Source: Marinilabilia rubra (GTDB lineage Bacteria; Bacteroidota; Bacteroidia; Bacteroidales; Marinilabiliaceae). From it: a stretch of 64,000 nucleotides of DNA. Numbering within the stretch: the first letter of the stretch is position 1; each line of letters begins with the position of its first letter. The notes under the pieces are model-generated. The model saw nothing but the letters and a program-made list of their open reading frames with translations, was not told where the DNA came from and did not search any database. Shown one piece after another: positions 27,601 to 36,308 of the stretch. Location: the NCBI RefSeq assembly GCF_003121985.1, contig NZ_QEWP01000010.1, forward strand, positions 124,001-188,000. The letters run 5' to 3'. Both the position numbers and the translations under genes were made by a program.

Positions 27601-28489
27601 TAAGGAGAAAATTGGTTCTAAATTCATTGTCTCTTTGCCGGTTGGCACTGGTCATTTTAATGAAAATGAGATTTTTATTCCGGATCATAACCTTGAAATC
27701 CGTGATTTTTCAGATCAAAAGCTAAGTGGAAATAAGCTTGTGCTGATTGTTGAGGATAATGACGATTTGAGAGGAGTGTTAAAGAGTGAACTTGAGTTGT
27801 TTTATAAAGTAATTGAAGCATCTAATGGGAAAGATGGTTTGTTTTTGGCGCTCAAAAAGAATCCGGATCTGGTGATTACTGATGTAATGATGCCTAAAAT
27901 GAGCGGTAAAGAACTTTGTCATATCCTTAAACAGGATTTCAAAACCAGCCATATTCCTGTTGTGATGATCACTGCCTTGAGTGGGTTTGAAGATAAAGTG
28001 GAAGGAATTGAGGTGGGTGCTGATGCTTATGTAGAGAAACCATTTAATATGGAGGTTTTAAATGCCACCATCAATAACCTGATAAGAAGTAGATATGCGC
28101 TTAATCAGTTAAGAAAGAAGGTTGATAAGGAAGAACTTCAGGCTTCCTCCGTCTCTCCTGATGAGGATTTTCTCTCCAGAGCCTTTGAAATTATAAAAGA
28201 GAACATCTCCAATCCCGATTTCAATATTGATGTTTTGTGCGAGAAGTTGGGGTTCAGCAGATCTAATTTGTTCAGAAAACTTAAAGGATTAACTGGATTG
28301 TCTCCCTCCGATTTAATTATTAAAATGAAGCTTAATAATGCAGTGGAGCTTATGGATGAGGGTAAGGAGCAAAGAATTGGAGATATTGCTTTTGAATCAG
28401 GCTTTCATGACCCCAAATATTTTAGTACGCTCTTCAAAAAGAAATTTGGAAAAACTCCAAAAGAATACATGGAAGGGTTAAGAAAATAG
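24656..28489 (+). CDS. Hybrid two-component system regulator (HTCS)
   Basis: A 1277-residue one-protein sensor-regulator, the usual control protein of Bacteroidota glycan loci. Order: signal peptide (~1-22); two seven-bladed propeller sets rich in W-IGT/W-GT repeats (residues ~25-640); Y_Y_Y domain (~668-738); membrane helix (~743-770); histidine kinase with His790 in AHDIRTPVSL; ATPase motifs NLISNAIKY (~898), DNGIGIP and GIGIGLML; receiver with Asp1076 in VITDVMMPKMSG; and an AraC-type helix-turn-helix (~1182-1275, GFSRSNLFRKLKGLTGLSP and FESGFHDPKYFSTLFKKKFG). It should bind a periplasmic oligosaccharide and switch on the PUL. I chose ATG 24656, which gives a clean signal peptide; an upstream ATG is at 24626. 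It lies between the GH130 operon and P1. Confidence 0.94.
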   Translation: MKCFLRIGFLALLLLLNIKGEALEFKNLGTDDGLNAGYVNDFVKDSLGYMWIATANGINRYSGYEFKSYDIRAFSSCKNKNAVRLLNLEGDIYVFLKSGGILKYDYEQDDFTEIKRLSQENVITASEFGDGFLVGLSDGMLYWDLKSDKIQGFNEFGFLFVRRIIASASGAYIATSRGVFKLGKQDKGGFEVRDSILYGKDIIDIVFDQKQRLWIGTEKSGLFVISSEEEKKIDLFNESLKNYTVRSIAFNKQNEAFVAVDRLGLFKIGKNDEIEAQYTHDPNKTKSLRQNSIHNIYIDEKGVCWLAAGDLGIDLLYSKDNPFLNIRHVLNDENSLANNSVRAIFKDLSDNVWFGTENGVSCLSPGGQWIHYNKSLELASTPVLAINEYEGDLVLGTYGEGLLKINKQEGRIETFFGPDQSPLDLIFTIFVDGDELWIGGNDGSICFYKNGRINHRVEIGQAKAIIKGLNERIYVASVTGVFEINKRNFSQRRIAGVSSEKGNSINNAFSLCLDSLRNCLWIGTDLGLHRYDLRVQELVSYSPAAHQETGTVYSIQLGDDHDLWLGTTHGLFRFNPEVKDFRLHDYEDGVCIDEFGFGATNRFRDGTLGFGGPEGAVLFNPKDIERDTVVSELFISEFLINGAKPEPDIVSGNINFKEEIELPYNYNSLSFTFEVVKFHGSRKNKFVWQLDGYDQVPFASKGNRVATYPKLDPGNYLLKAKVFDAEGVRSEKNIILGIKIHKPWWLRWWAIMLYVIVSALLLYLIVILERAKAHQRFSDEKVKFFVNLAHDIRTPVSLIQLSAEQLVKHENFENAVKLIYRNTQSLSQYVSQLLDFQKSEQKKVKLKVEEVDIKLFLESIVEEFNPLLQQKSIDLFQNIPNAQIWVDKEKMGRVFNNLISNAIKYTEEGGEINIDVEKQPESINIIIEDNGIGIPEKQQKMIFERFTRADNVMKGGFSGIGIGLMLSKRFVELHHGEIHVISKEKIGSKFIVSLPVGTGHFNENEIFIPDHNLEIRDFSDQKLSGNKLVLIVEDNDDLRGVLKSELELFYKVIEASNGKDGLFLALKKNPDLVITDVMMPKMSGKELCHILKQDFKTSHIPVVMITALSGFEDKVEGIEVGADAYVEKPFNMEVLNATINNLIRSRYALNQLRKKVDKEELQASSVSPDEDFLSRAFEIIKENISNPDFNIDVLCEKLGFSRSNLFRKLKGLTGLSPSDLIIKMKLNNAVELMDEGKEQRIGDIAFESGFHDPKYFSTLFKKKFGKTPKEYMEGLRK

Positions 28490-29583
28490 TTTCTTTCGCC
28501 TATTTAGTCTTTGCAAGAAAATATCAACTACTGCGTTGTTCTCGTTTTTGAATCAGTTGTTTACGAAAAGTAAACTCCTTGGATTTAGAAACTTCCAAAA
28601 TTTTATGTTTGATGCTTTCTTATCAAATATAAAGAAAGCCGCAAGAAGAGCCAGGCTTGCTAGAGCTATTCCGAAGAGCATCTTATATTACAATAGTCCG
28701 TTAATCTTTTACAAAAGCCCCTTAATTAACTGTTTATACGCAATATGTGTTTTGTGTCAACATGCAGAATTCAGAATTATACAATTCATCTTAAATCTTT
28801 TATCTAAAAATCTAACGGTCTATTGATATTATTTTAAGACTGAACAAGCTTAGTTTTCCTGCTGGCAATATTTAAGCCGATAGCCGTTTAAAAAATTAAG
28901 ATTTGCTTTACTACGTTATCAATGACAGGTTTTTGTAATATTCGAAAACTCAATGGGTCATAATATTGAGGATCGCTCGCCCCTCCAATCTGGTTAAACC
29001 CTTTAGCACAGGGTCATTTCGAGTGACTACCCCAATTAAATATTGGGGAATAATGCCTAAATGACAGAATTGGTTCGTCCCTGTAGGGGGCATACTTGAA
29101 TAATCCCGGGTTATCGACCCAGAGTAGATTGGGCAAATGAATCAGGTTCCGAATGGGGGCTAATTATTAATTGTTTGATTTTTTGCTTGTTACATAAATC
29201 TGTCATTGGCAGCAAAGCGAAGCAATCTCTTTTTAAAAAATATTTTCTCCGGACAATAGTGTTTTTAAATATTAATTAAGACAATAGTTATTCTTAAAAA
29301 ATGCTCGTTTCGTTTTCCGGCAGATTAGGCAGACTTTAGTTGTTTTGTGATTAATTAATCAAATGTTGGTGTACAATAAATTAGTTAAAGGTTGCATGTT
29401 TTTCATCTAAGGAGTAATGGAATAAAACGGAATTCTGTTGTGAAGCTAAATGAATCAGGATTATTGTCAGATCATCTATGAAATAACGGGTAAGTTGAAG
29501 CTGTTTTTTGCTTTTTTCAAAATGAGATTAAGGGAGCACAGCAATAGCTATGTGAACTTTTTATCATGAAGAAAAAACGAAAA
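28490..29583. other. Long gene-poor stretch with two decayed repeats
   Basis: No protein-like frame. At 28689-28830 lies a ~140-base decayed repeat related to 48008-48147 (shared AATAGTCCG, TTTGTGT, ATGCAGAATT, TTCATCTTAAATCT and a final TCTAACGGTCTATTGAT). At ~28999-29230 lies a second decayed repeat with GGTCATTTCGAG and CTGTCATTGGCAG, related to the 7.4-7.7 kb stretch. The remaining A/T-rich sequence shows nothing I can name. Confidence 0.5.
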
Positions 29584-29841
29584 TCAGTAATGTCTGGGCG
29601 GATGCTTAATGCCTGACATGACATTAATAGAGTTTCTTTCGAACAAGTGATCGTCTCTCTTTACCAGACACTGCTGATGGTGCATTAATATCTTATTCAG
29701 TCCGGATTCTTCCATTGCATCAATCAACTTATATTTTTCGTGAAGATTGTGATCGTCAATATGCACTAGAGGACAGGTAATTTCCCTTGATGAAAAAGGG
29801 CAGTCAAATGCGATTCCAAAGAGACGGCTTCGATTAATCAT
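29584..29841 (-). CDS. Small Cys/His-rich protein of unknown function
   Basis: An 85-residue frame on the opposite strand to its neighbours. It opens MINRSRLFGIAFDCPFSSRE and carries CP (residues 14-15), CPL (24-26), and HHQQCLVKRD (55-64). The paired CP motifs followed by HH-x2-C-x-KR resemble small conserved Bacteroidota proteins I know only as hypotheticals. No signal peptide; cytoplasmic. Composition is protein-like and no better frame overlaps, but the gene stands alone in a 1.8-kb gap and lacks clear upstream signals. The cysteines and histidines could bind a metal (inference). Confidence 0.55.
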   Translation of the reverse strand: MINRSRLFGIAFDCPFSSREITCPLVHIDDHNLHEKYKLIDAMEESGLNKILMHHQQCLVKRDDHLFERNSINVMSGIKHPPRHY

Positions 29842-30307
29842 ACTGCTGTTTATTAATTACACAAATTTAATAAATCCTGTTTTTTCGAGGTTCATTTGCT
29901 GTTCAATGAGCTTTGCTATGCCGTCAAATGCGCCATTTTGTCGTGGTGTTCTTGTTCATGTCTTTTATTCTTGGTTTTAGAAATAACTGTTAATTTATTG
30001 TAAAAGAGTTGTATAGCATTGTGTTCAGATTTTAAACCTATTTGGGCAGCATTTAAACTCATGCTTTTTAATATTTATTGACATTGCAAAAGAAAAAGAT
30101 GCATTTGGAGTACGCCCCTTAGGATAAACAAAAATGAGTTATGCATTTGAAATTATTTTTTATGGGGCTCATTTTTTTATTTATGTTTTTAGCCATTAGT
30201 TGATTAGAAGGTGGTGGCGAGTTATTAGTAAATAATAAAAATGTTAGCATCTGGATGTGGTATTTAGTGCGTTGAAAATATTAATAAACTTAAAAAAAGT
30301 TTCACAG
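29842..30307. other. Upstream region of P1 with an orphan terminator-like hairpin
   Basis: A 9-bp stem AAAAATGAG (30130-30138) with CTCATTTTT (30168-30176) followed by further Ts looks like an intrinsic terminator, yet no gene on the plus strand ends before it. It could end a small RNA or be a leader attenuator of P1. The rest is A/T-rich with no gene. Confidence 0.35.
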
Positions 30308-31573
30308 ATGAAATTAATGTACATTTTGACAGGAGCCTTATTGTTATTTGGAGGGGGGTTCGCTCTTTATGCTTTATTAAATGGAAAGAATCCTGATCAC
30401 CTGAATCAGTTACTTGATGATTATAATTATGTGATAGGGACTCAGACGGTTGGTTCAAAATACCAGTTTACCGATGAAACCATGCTGGTAGAAACTGCAA
30501 AAGAGATTAAAAATATGGGCTCCAACCTTTTGAAATTCTCAATGAATCCCAGGTATTGTACCGAGAACTATGGACTGCCTAAAAATGATTCCATTAAATC
30601 TTTATTAGACCTTGCCACGATGGAACCTTCCGTTAAAAAAGTTTTGGATATGGATTTTAAATATTATCATATCTGGGTTTATGGTTTTTCTCAGTATACC
30701 GAAGAGCCTGAAGGTGAAAAGAGAGATACCAATCAGATAAAATTTATTGGTGGGTATCCTGATGAGTATGCCAATGCTCTTTATCAGGAATTGTATGATT
30801 TAACTTCTTATTTCCTTAAAAAGTATAACAATAGTGGAAAGATTTTTTATCTGGGACATTGGGAAGGGGACTGGCATTTAAGATGGCACTTTGACAGAAC
30901 AAAACCCGTAGATATTCAGACTCTTCAAGGGATGAAGAAGTGGGAATTAGTTCGGCAAAAAGCCATTGATGATGCTAAAAGAGATATTTCTCATGAGAAT
31001 GTTGAGATCTATAATTATATCGAAGTTAATTTGGTCAAAATTGGCATGGAAGAGGGGGCTGCAACTGTTACCAATTCTGTTCTGGAAGTAGTAAACCCTG
31101 ATTACGTGTCTTATTCTGCTTATGATACTACCAATCCCTACAAGTCGGAGGAGGCTCTTACTGAAGGATTGCATGAAGGATTGGATTACATTGAATCATT
31201 TTTACAACCCAAAAGCGGTTTGCCTGAAGGAAAACGTGTGTGGATTGGTGAATATGGAAGTCCTACGGTACATTATTCAGAGGAAGAGCAAAATGAAAGA
31301 TCTGTGTGGAGCATCAAAGCTGGCTTGAAATGGGGAAGTCCTTTTATTTTGTATTGGGAGTTGTATAATAATGAAATTGATAAGGAAACCGGGGAGCAGG
31401 TAGGTTACTGGATGATTGATGATAGCGGTGAAAAACAAAAAATCTGGTATACTTATCAGCAATTTTATGAGGAAGCAAGATCTTTCGTTAATCGTTACTA
31501 TCTGGATCATGGGGATGTGCCTGATTTTGATACATTCCGAGATAAGGCTCTTGAATTTAATGCGTTAAATTAA
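30308..31573 (+). CDS. P1: secreted/anchored protein of unrecognised four-member family, predicted glycoside hydrolase
   Basis: A 421-residue protein and the first of four paralogues here (with P2, P3, P4). I do not recognise the family. An N-terminal hydrophobic segment (residues ~3-22) is a signal anchor or signal peptide. The shared core starts at GTQTVGSKYQFTDETMLVETA. Conserved acidic motifs in order: HWEGDW (Glu186, Asp188), YIEVN (Glu239), DYVSYSAYD, IGEYG (Glu315), and YWELYNNE (Glu351, Glu356). Alternating strands and helices ending in these residues resemble a TIM barrel of clan GH-A, with the acid/base after strand 4 and the nucleophile after strand 7 (inference). P1 is closest to P4 in its core opening. 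I start it at ATG 30308; the upstream GTG at 30257 would add a non-signal segment. A sulfatase follows P2. Confidence 0.72.
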   Translation: MKLMYILTGALLLFGGGFALYALLNGKNPDHLNQLLDDYNYVIGTQTVGSKYQFTDETMLVETAKEIKNMGSNLLKFSMNPRYCTENYGLPKNDSIKSLLDLATMEPSVKKVLDMDFKYYHIWVYGFSQYTEEPEGEKRDTNQIKFIGGYPDEYANALYQELYDLTSYFLKKYNNSGKIFYLGHWEGDWHLRWHFDRTKPVDIQTLQGMKKWELVRQKAIDDAKRDISHENVEIYNYIEVNLVKIGMEEGAATVTNSVLEVVNPDYVSYSAYDTTNPYKSEEALTEGLHEGLDYIESFLQPKSGLPEGKRVWIGEYGSPTVHYSEEEQNERSVWSIKAGLKWGSPFILYWELYNNEIDKETGEQVGYWMIDDSGEKQKIWYTYQQFYEEARSFVNRYYLDHGDVPDFDTFRDKALEFNALN

Positions 31574-31643
31574 TTGGGCTTTTATTATAGTTTTTTTTTA
31601 TGCATCAGTTAATTAAGGTTCTTAGACATTAAAAATTTCAATC

Positions 31644-34073
31644 ATGAAATTTAAATATACTTTTTTTGTATTTCTTCTTTTTTTATTCGTTACTGTCTCC
31701 GGCACTATCAGGGGTCAGTCTATTGATTTTTCTCAGGCCAGTTTTACGATAGCTGATGGCAATTGGTCTGATCCGAATATATGGAACGACGGACAGGTGC
31801 CAAATGGCAATACTGATGTTGTGATACCATCAGGGAGCAATGTTTATGTTGATGTTGAGGGAAGTGTGTCAGGTGAAATTGTTTCGCTTTGCAAAAACCT
31901 GATGGTTCAAAAATCAGCCGTTTTGCAACTGGGCCACAATACCGTTGGCTTTTTGAAAGCACTTGAAATAAGCGGCAGTATTATTTGTGATGGAACCATT
32001 TCTCAGGGGAGACAAATACCCTCAACCAGCGGTGATGGCATTATCTACCAGAATAATGCCCGTATATATATGACCTTAAGCGACGCGACAACATATATTT
32101 CTGGAAAAGGGTATTTTCACCCAGGTGGCATTTATATATCATCTGCAGTAGGCGAGAAAAACCTGACTGTTAATCATTATAATGTAGTAGTCAATAATAA
32201 CTTTATTGTAGATTCCGAAAATCGGATCTCCGTTTTAATTGATCATTTTTCGTTTGTAAACATAGGGCAAACCCTTGCGATATCAGGTGGTATTTATCAG
32301 GAGAGTTCAGCTCAGGTTATGAGTGACTTGCAGATTGATGGTATCGTGTCAGCCAATGATGTCAGTCTTTTTACCCGAAATGATAATTCCGGAGAAGGTA
32401 GTTCTATTGTTGTAGGATATGAAGGCAGCCTTTGGGTTAAAAGTTCAATTAATCAAGGGGCAGCCTATCAGAGTGGTAGTTCGGGGTTTAGTCTTGAAGT
32501 CCAGTCTGGAGGTTTATTCAGATGTGGATCCGGTGTGAGAAGTCCGGAAACGGTAGCTGCTGATGATGCAAATTTTTCTTTCTCCAATCAGGGGGAGATA
32601 CGGCCTCATTATTCTCAAACCCTGACCTCTGTTACCCAGATCCAGACAATTATTGATCAGTATAAACCCACTCAGAATAATAATTTAGATAGGCTGAATG
32701 ATATTTTTGGTGCTTCCCATATTGACGGGCGATATCATTTTACCGATAGACCCTATCTGCTTGAAGGACTGGATTACTTTAGAGAATTTGGGTCCACTGC
32801 CATAAAGACAAGTCTAAGCGCTATTAATGGAGCGATGAATGCCAATTATCATTTTAATCATACCTGGCCTGCTTTTGATCAATTGGTAGATGTTGCCAAC
32901 CATAAGATGATGGATTCGTTATTTAGCAGAAATCACATTAAAACCCATGCTTTCTGGGCAACAACGGGGCGTGTTGATAAAGGATTCTGGAAAGATGGAC
33001 CGGATTTCAATCATGAAATTTTTCTGGATGAAGAAAATCAATTCTATGAACTGACTAAATATCTGCTTCAAGAATACGGGAATACAGATAAAACTTTTAT
33101 TTATCAGAATTGGGAGGGCGACTGGATGCTTAGGGGGCAAGGCGTTTCATGGGAAAATAATCCTTCTTTGATTCCCGATGATGTTGACTGGGTAACTGCA
33201 GGTATGGCCCGTTACTTTAGAGCAAGGCAAAGAGGGACAGAGCGTGCCAGAAAGGAGTTTCCAAATGCAACAGCTAAAATTTTGAATGCAATAGAATTAA
33301 ATAAACTCTGGTATAAAACGCCCTCAGGTGCGTTTTCTATGATGGAATCAAATATCCCTGCAGTTGCTTCTGATGTTATTCCTTATTGTCGTCTCGATCT
33401 TTCTTCCTGGTCTTCTTATGATGGACTTATTAAAACTGCAGAAAAACCATTTCCTACATTTTTGTGGAATGGACTGGAGATGATTAATTACTTCACTGTT
33501 TCGACGGAACAAATTCAAAATGGTATTCCTGTTCAAATAGGGGAGATTGGGTTTAATGAGAATACCGGCTATTTTGGAGAATATCAAATCAGATCGTTCT
33601 ATGATCGTGTGGGCGGAGTGGCTTTAGGTTTGGGGGTTCAGCAAGTTTTCTTATGGAATCTTTATTGTGTTCTTGGTGATGCAGGCGGACTTCAAAGAGG
33701 CGTTGAGTATGATACAGTTGTATTATATGATGCTCTAAAAGGAAAATGGCTGTTAGAGCCGGATGGAACCTGGGGATGGGCTGCCGGATTTTTTATGGAA
33801 CAATTTGCCAAAGAATCTACTTCCACTGGGATTGAAAATTTAAGAGAAGATGTAAAGCTTGTTCCATCGGTGACTGATGAAGCCAGTTTAAGCATAAAAA
33901 TGCCTTATCTAAAGGCAAATATCCGGATGTATGATATGAACGGACGAATGGTTACCAACAGGGCATACAGTGCTGGTGAAAATATTTTTATTGGTTCCTT
34001 ATTGCCTGGTTACTATGTGATATGTGTTGACACACCTGAAGGAATGGTGTGTTTGAAATTTGCAAAGAAATAA
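31644..34073 (+). CDS. P2: family member with N-terminal beta domain and type IX tail
   Basis: An 809-residue secreted protein. Residues 1-25 are a signal peptide (GTIRGQ). Residues ~33-340 form a repetitive beta-rich region that opens DGNWSDPNIWNDGQVPNGNT, the W-x2-P/W-x5-P pattern of G8-like domains, then runs of strand-turn units like a parallel beta helix. The P-family core occupies residues ~360-735: GASHIDGRYHFTD, NWEGDW (Glu491, Asp493), IELN (Glu551), DLSSWSSYD, and IGEIG (Glu634). Unlike P1, P3 and P4, the late W-E motif is W-N (Asn672). The final ~75 residues (IRMYDMNGRMV, GYYVICVDT, ending KFAKK) look like a type IX secretion sorting domain, so P2 is probably exported to the surface. 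It starts 70 bases after P1. Confidence 0.72.
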   Translation: MKFKYTFFVFLLFLFVTVSGTIRGQSIDFSQASFTIADGNWSDPNIWNDGQVPNGNTDVVIPSGSNVYVDVEGSVSGEIVSLCKNLMVQKSAVLQLGHNTVGFLKALEISGSIICDGTISQGRQIPSTSGDGIIYQNNARIYMTLSDATTYISGKGYFHPGGIYISSAVGEKNLTVNHYNVVVNNNFIVDSENRISVLIDHFSFVNIGQTLAISGGIYQESSAQVMSDLQIDGIVSANDVSLFTRNDNSGEGSSIVVGYEGSLWVKSSINQGAAYQSGSSGFSLEVQSGGLFRCGSGVRSPETVAADDANFSFSNQGEIRPHYSQTLTSVTQIQTIIDQYKPTQNNNLDRLNDIFGASHIDGRYHFTDRPYLLEGLDYFREFGSTAIKTSLSAINGAMNANYHFNHTWPAFDQLVDVANHKMMDSLFSRNHIKTHAFWATTGRVDKGFWKDGPDFNHEIFLDEENQFYELTKYLLQEYGNTDKTFIYQNWEGDWMLRGQGVSWENNPSLIPDDVDWVTAGMARYFRARQRGTERARKEFPNATAKILNAIELNKLWYKTPSGAFSMMESNIPAVASDVIPYCRLDLSSWSSYDGLIKTAEKPFPTFLWNGLEMINYFTVSTEQIQNGIPVQIGEIGFNENTGYFGEYQIRSFYDRVGGVALGLGVQQVFLWNLYCVLGDAGGLQRGVEYDTVVLYDALKGKWLLEPDGTWGWAAGFFMEQFAKESTSTGIENLREDVKLVPSVTDEASLSIKMPYLKANIRMYDMNGRMVTNRAYSAGENIFIGSLLPGYYVICVDTPEGMVCLKFAKK

Positions 34074-34285
34074 TCAAGTGTTCCTGGATTTTTATTGTCA
34101 TTCAACCATGTAATGACTTAATTTTAAAAGAACAAGGTAGTATTTTCTTAGGTGGTTTTTCTTCCGTTTTGCGATAGGTTGAGGTGCAGGTGGAAGCGTG
34201 CTAATTTCCAGGTTTCAACTACAGTCTGTTGAAATTTCTGGGTCATTATGATTCAATATTTATTACGACAAAATCGGTTTTTAGT

Positions 34286-36118
34286 ATGAAAAGAATAGGT
34301 GTTGTTTTAGTTTTTTTGCTGGCTTACTATGGCTCCTTTGTGGCCTCGCAGGAACAAGCAGGTCCCAATGTGGTTTTTATCATATCTGATCAACACAAAC
34401 TGGATGCATTGGGTTGTTATGGTGATGAAATGGCCATTACGCCAAATATTGACAAATTAGCTGAAGAAGGGGTCAGACTTACCAATTGTTATACCCCCGC
34501 TCCGGTTTGTGCTCCCGCTAGAGCTGCAATGATGACCGGGATGTATCCTGCAGCAAATGGTGCGCCTTATCACAAGGCTCCTGTTGTTGGAAATGATGGC
34601 AAAATTAAGGATGTCGGAACAGGAAGACTTCGGGAAACAGGCTATTATGAAGAGTTAACCACTCTGGCTCAGGTATTCCGGCAAAATGGATATGCGACTG
34701 GTTCGCCAGGTAAAATGCATACGCATGGTGAGCTACAGACGGATGTGGATCCTGCAATGCCAGAAGGGAATGATATGGGTTTTGATGAGGTCAGCGTTCG
34801 TTATTATACGCATTTCCCGGGTGGCCATTATGAGGATGAAGTAGGAACTGATACTTATCAGCGATACCGGGTTTTTGAGAAATATAATTCTTATCGCAAA
34901 GCGGGATATTATTTAAATACTGTTTACAAACCTACTCTTGTCAAAAAAGATGAAGAAAATTTTGACATGGTGGTAACTAAAAAAGCTGTTGAATTTATTG
35001 ATGACAGAGCCAATGATAATAAGAATTTTTTCCTGCATGTCGGACTTGAAAAGCCTCATCCTCCTTTTACCACAACTAAAAAATATCTGGATATGTACGA
35101 TCCGGATGACTTTGAATTGCCCGACAATGCGAATGCCTGGTATGGAGTAGGAAAATATCCCTGGTTGCCTGACTGGATTCACAACGGATTACCTCAAAAT
35201 CCACAGGAGGCAAAAAATGCCATGGCTTCTTACTATGCTTGTGTCACTGAAGTTGACGATATGGTTGGTCGGATTGTGAACAGGCTGAAGGAGAATGGTT
35301 TATATGATAATACAGTGATTATTTATACTACCGATCATGGTGAACACCTTTTCGAACATGGTCTTAGGGGCAAACATTGTATGCTCGAAGATGCTGTAAA
35401 TATTCCATTTATTATTTCATTTCCTGAAATGATGCCTCAAAATGAGGTCAATGAATCATTGGTGTCTTTAATTGATATGATGCCCACTTTCTGTGATTTG
35501 ATGGGATGGGATGTTCCAGAAACTGCACAGGGAAAATCTGTGCTGCCATTTTTGAAAAATGGATATGACGAAAAAGACCGAAAAATATTTGCTGAATTCC
35601 GTGGAGGGAACTACAATGCTTTCCCGGAAATGAAGAATCTGCCCTCCCGTATGTTGAGAACCGGGGATTTGAAATTTATCTACACTCATGGCATGGCAAA
35701 CCAATTATATCATGTGGTAGAAGATCCCGACGAAGAAAACAATCTGGCGTTTGAAATGAGTCACTATGAAAAAATGCGTGACCTCTGTTTTCAGACCATT
35801 GCAGGTTGGGAGCCTCAGGAATATCATTTGATGAAAACCTCTCTCACAAACAAAACCATAAACTGGGATTCATATGACAATGTGGAAGAATATGTGGTAT
35901 ATTATTCTGAAACTGCAGATCCTGAGTCAGCTGTTGTTTACCAGGAGGGCATCACCGAGACTTTTTTGACTCTGTCCAGAGATGGATATTACTGGGTAAT
36001 GGCCGTTCCCGGGTTTTCCCGAACAGCAAAGAGAACAGGAAATATCCCGGTATTCAGGGAGGAGTATACTTTGAAATTACCAGTTTCCGGAAAGATTTGT
36101 GTTCAACGGAATATTTAA
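34286..36118 (+). CDS. S1 family sulfatase with C-terminal beta domain
   Basis: A 610-residue sulfatase. The signature PVCAPARAAMMTG has Cys75 as predicted formylglycine. Other conserved parts are SDQHKLDALGCYG, GKMHTHGE, EKPHPPF, TTDHGEHLFEHG and LRGKHCM. I start it at ATG 34286, giving a signal peptide (FLLAYYGSFVASQ), not at 34229, which adds an unrelated segment. The C-terminal ~90 residues after the sulfatase fold (KTINWDSYDNVEEYVVYYSE, GYYWVMAV) look like a fibronectin-type-III-like sandwich, perhaps used to hold the glycan; this is unusual for S1 sulfatases. It sits between P2 and SusC. The substrate is unknown. Confidence 0.88.
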   Translation: MKRIGVVLVFLLAYYGSFVASQEQAGPNVVFIISDQHKLDALGCYGDEMAITPNIDKLAEEGVRLTNCYTPAPVCAPARAAMMTGMYPAANGAPYHKAPVVGNDGKIKDVGTGRLRETGYYEELTTLAQVFRQNGYATGSPGKMHTHGELQTDVDPAMPEGNDMGFDEVSVRYYTHFPGGHYEDEVGTDTYQRYRVFEKYNSYRKAGYYLNTVYKPTLVKKDEENFDMVVTKKAVEFIDDRANDNKNFFLHVGLEKPHPPFTTTKKYLDMYDPDDFELPDNANAWYGVGKYPWLPDWIHNGLPQNPQEAKNAMASYYACVTEVDDMVGRIVNRLKENGLYDNTVIIYTTDHGEHLFEHGLRGKHCMLEDAVNIPFIISFPEMMPQNEVNESLVSLIDMMPTFCDLMGWDVPETAQGKSVLPFLKNGYDEKDRKIFAEFRGGNYNAFPEMKNLPSRMLRTGDLKFIYTHGMANQLYHVVEDPDEENNLAFEMSHYEKMRDLCFQTIAGWEPQEYHLMKTSLTNKTINWDSYDNVEEYVVYYSETADPESAVVYQEGITETFLTLSRDGYYWVMAVPGFSRTAKRTGNIPVFREEYTLKLPVSGKICVQRNI

Positions 36119-36167
36119 CTGTCTTTTCAACTGGTTATAGCGAAAGGTAAATTAAGAATGTAGATCA

Positions 36168-36265
36168 AGCTTTATTATTCAGAACTAAAATAAAGCTGCT
36201 AAAATGAAATCAGGAGAGGGAACCTTACAAAAGCAAAAAAAGGAAATCGCGGTAACGATTTCCTT
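36168..36265 (+). promoter_or_regulatory. Two hairpins in the SusC leader
   Basis: AGCTTTATT (36168-36176) pairs with AATAAAGCT (36189-36197), and AAGGAAATCG (36240-36249) pairs perfectly with CGATTTCCTT (36256-36265) around a 6-base loop. Neither is followed by Ts on the plus strand; the second is followed by Ts on the minus strand. They sit between the sulfatase stop and the SusC start and may be leader structures. Confidence 0.35.
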
Positions 36266-36308
36266 AAAAAAATTGTTTTTAATTTTTTACATTAAACTTT
36301 TCAAATTT

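Noticed and set aside
28536-28826. 96-codon plus frame after the regulator
   Set aside because: It runs through a decayed repeat and has Lys/Arg/Phe-rich, low-quality composition.
30257-30307. GTG start for P1
   Set aside because: The ATG at 30308 directly precedes the hydrophobic signal segment.
36240-36265. Hairpin as plus-strand terminator of the preceding sulfatase
   Set aside because: It is followed by As rather than Ts on the plus strand.
36204-36308. Upstream start for SusC at 36204
   Set aside because: The added 35 residues are charged and contain the leader hairpin; ATG 36309 gives a usual signal peptide.
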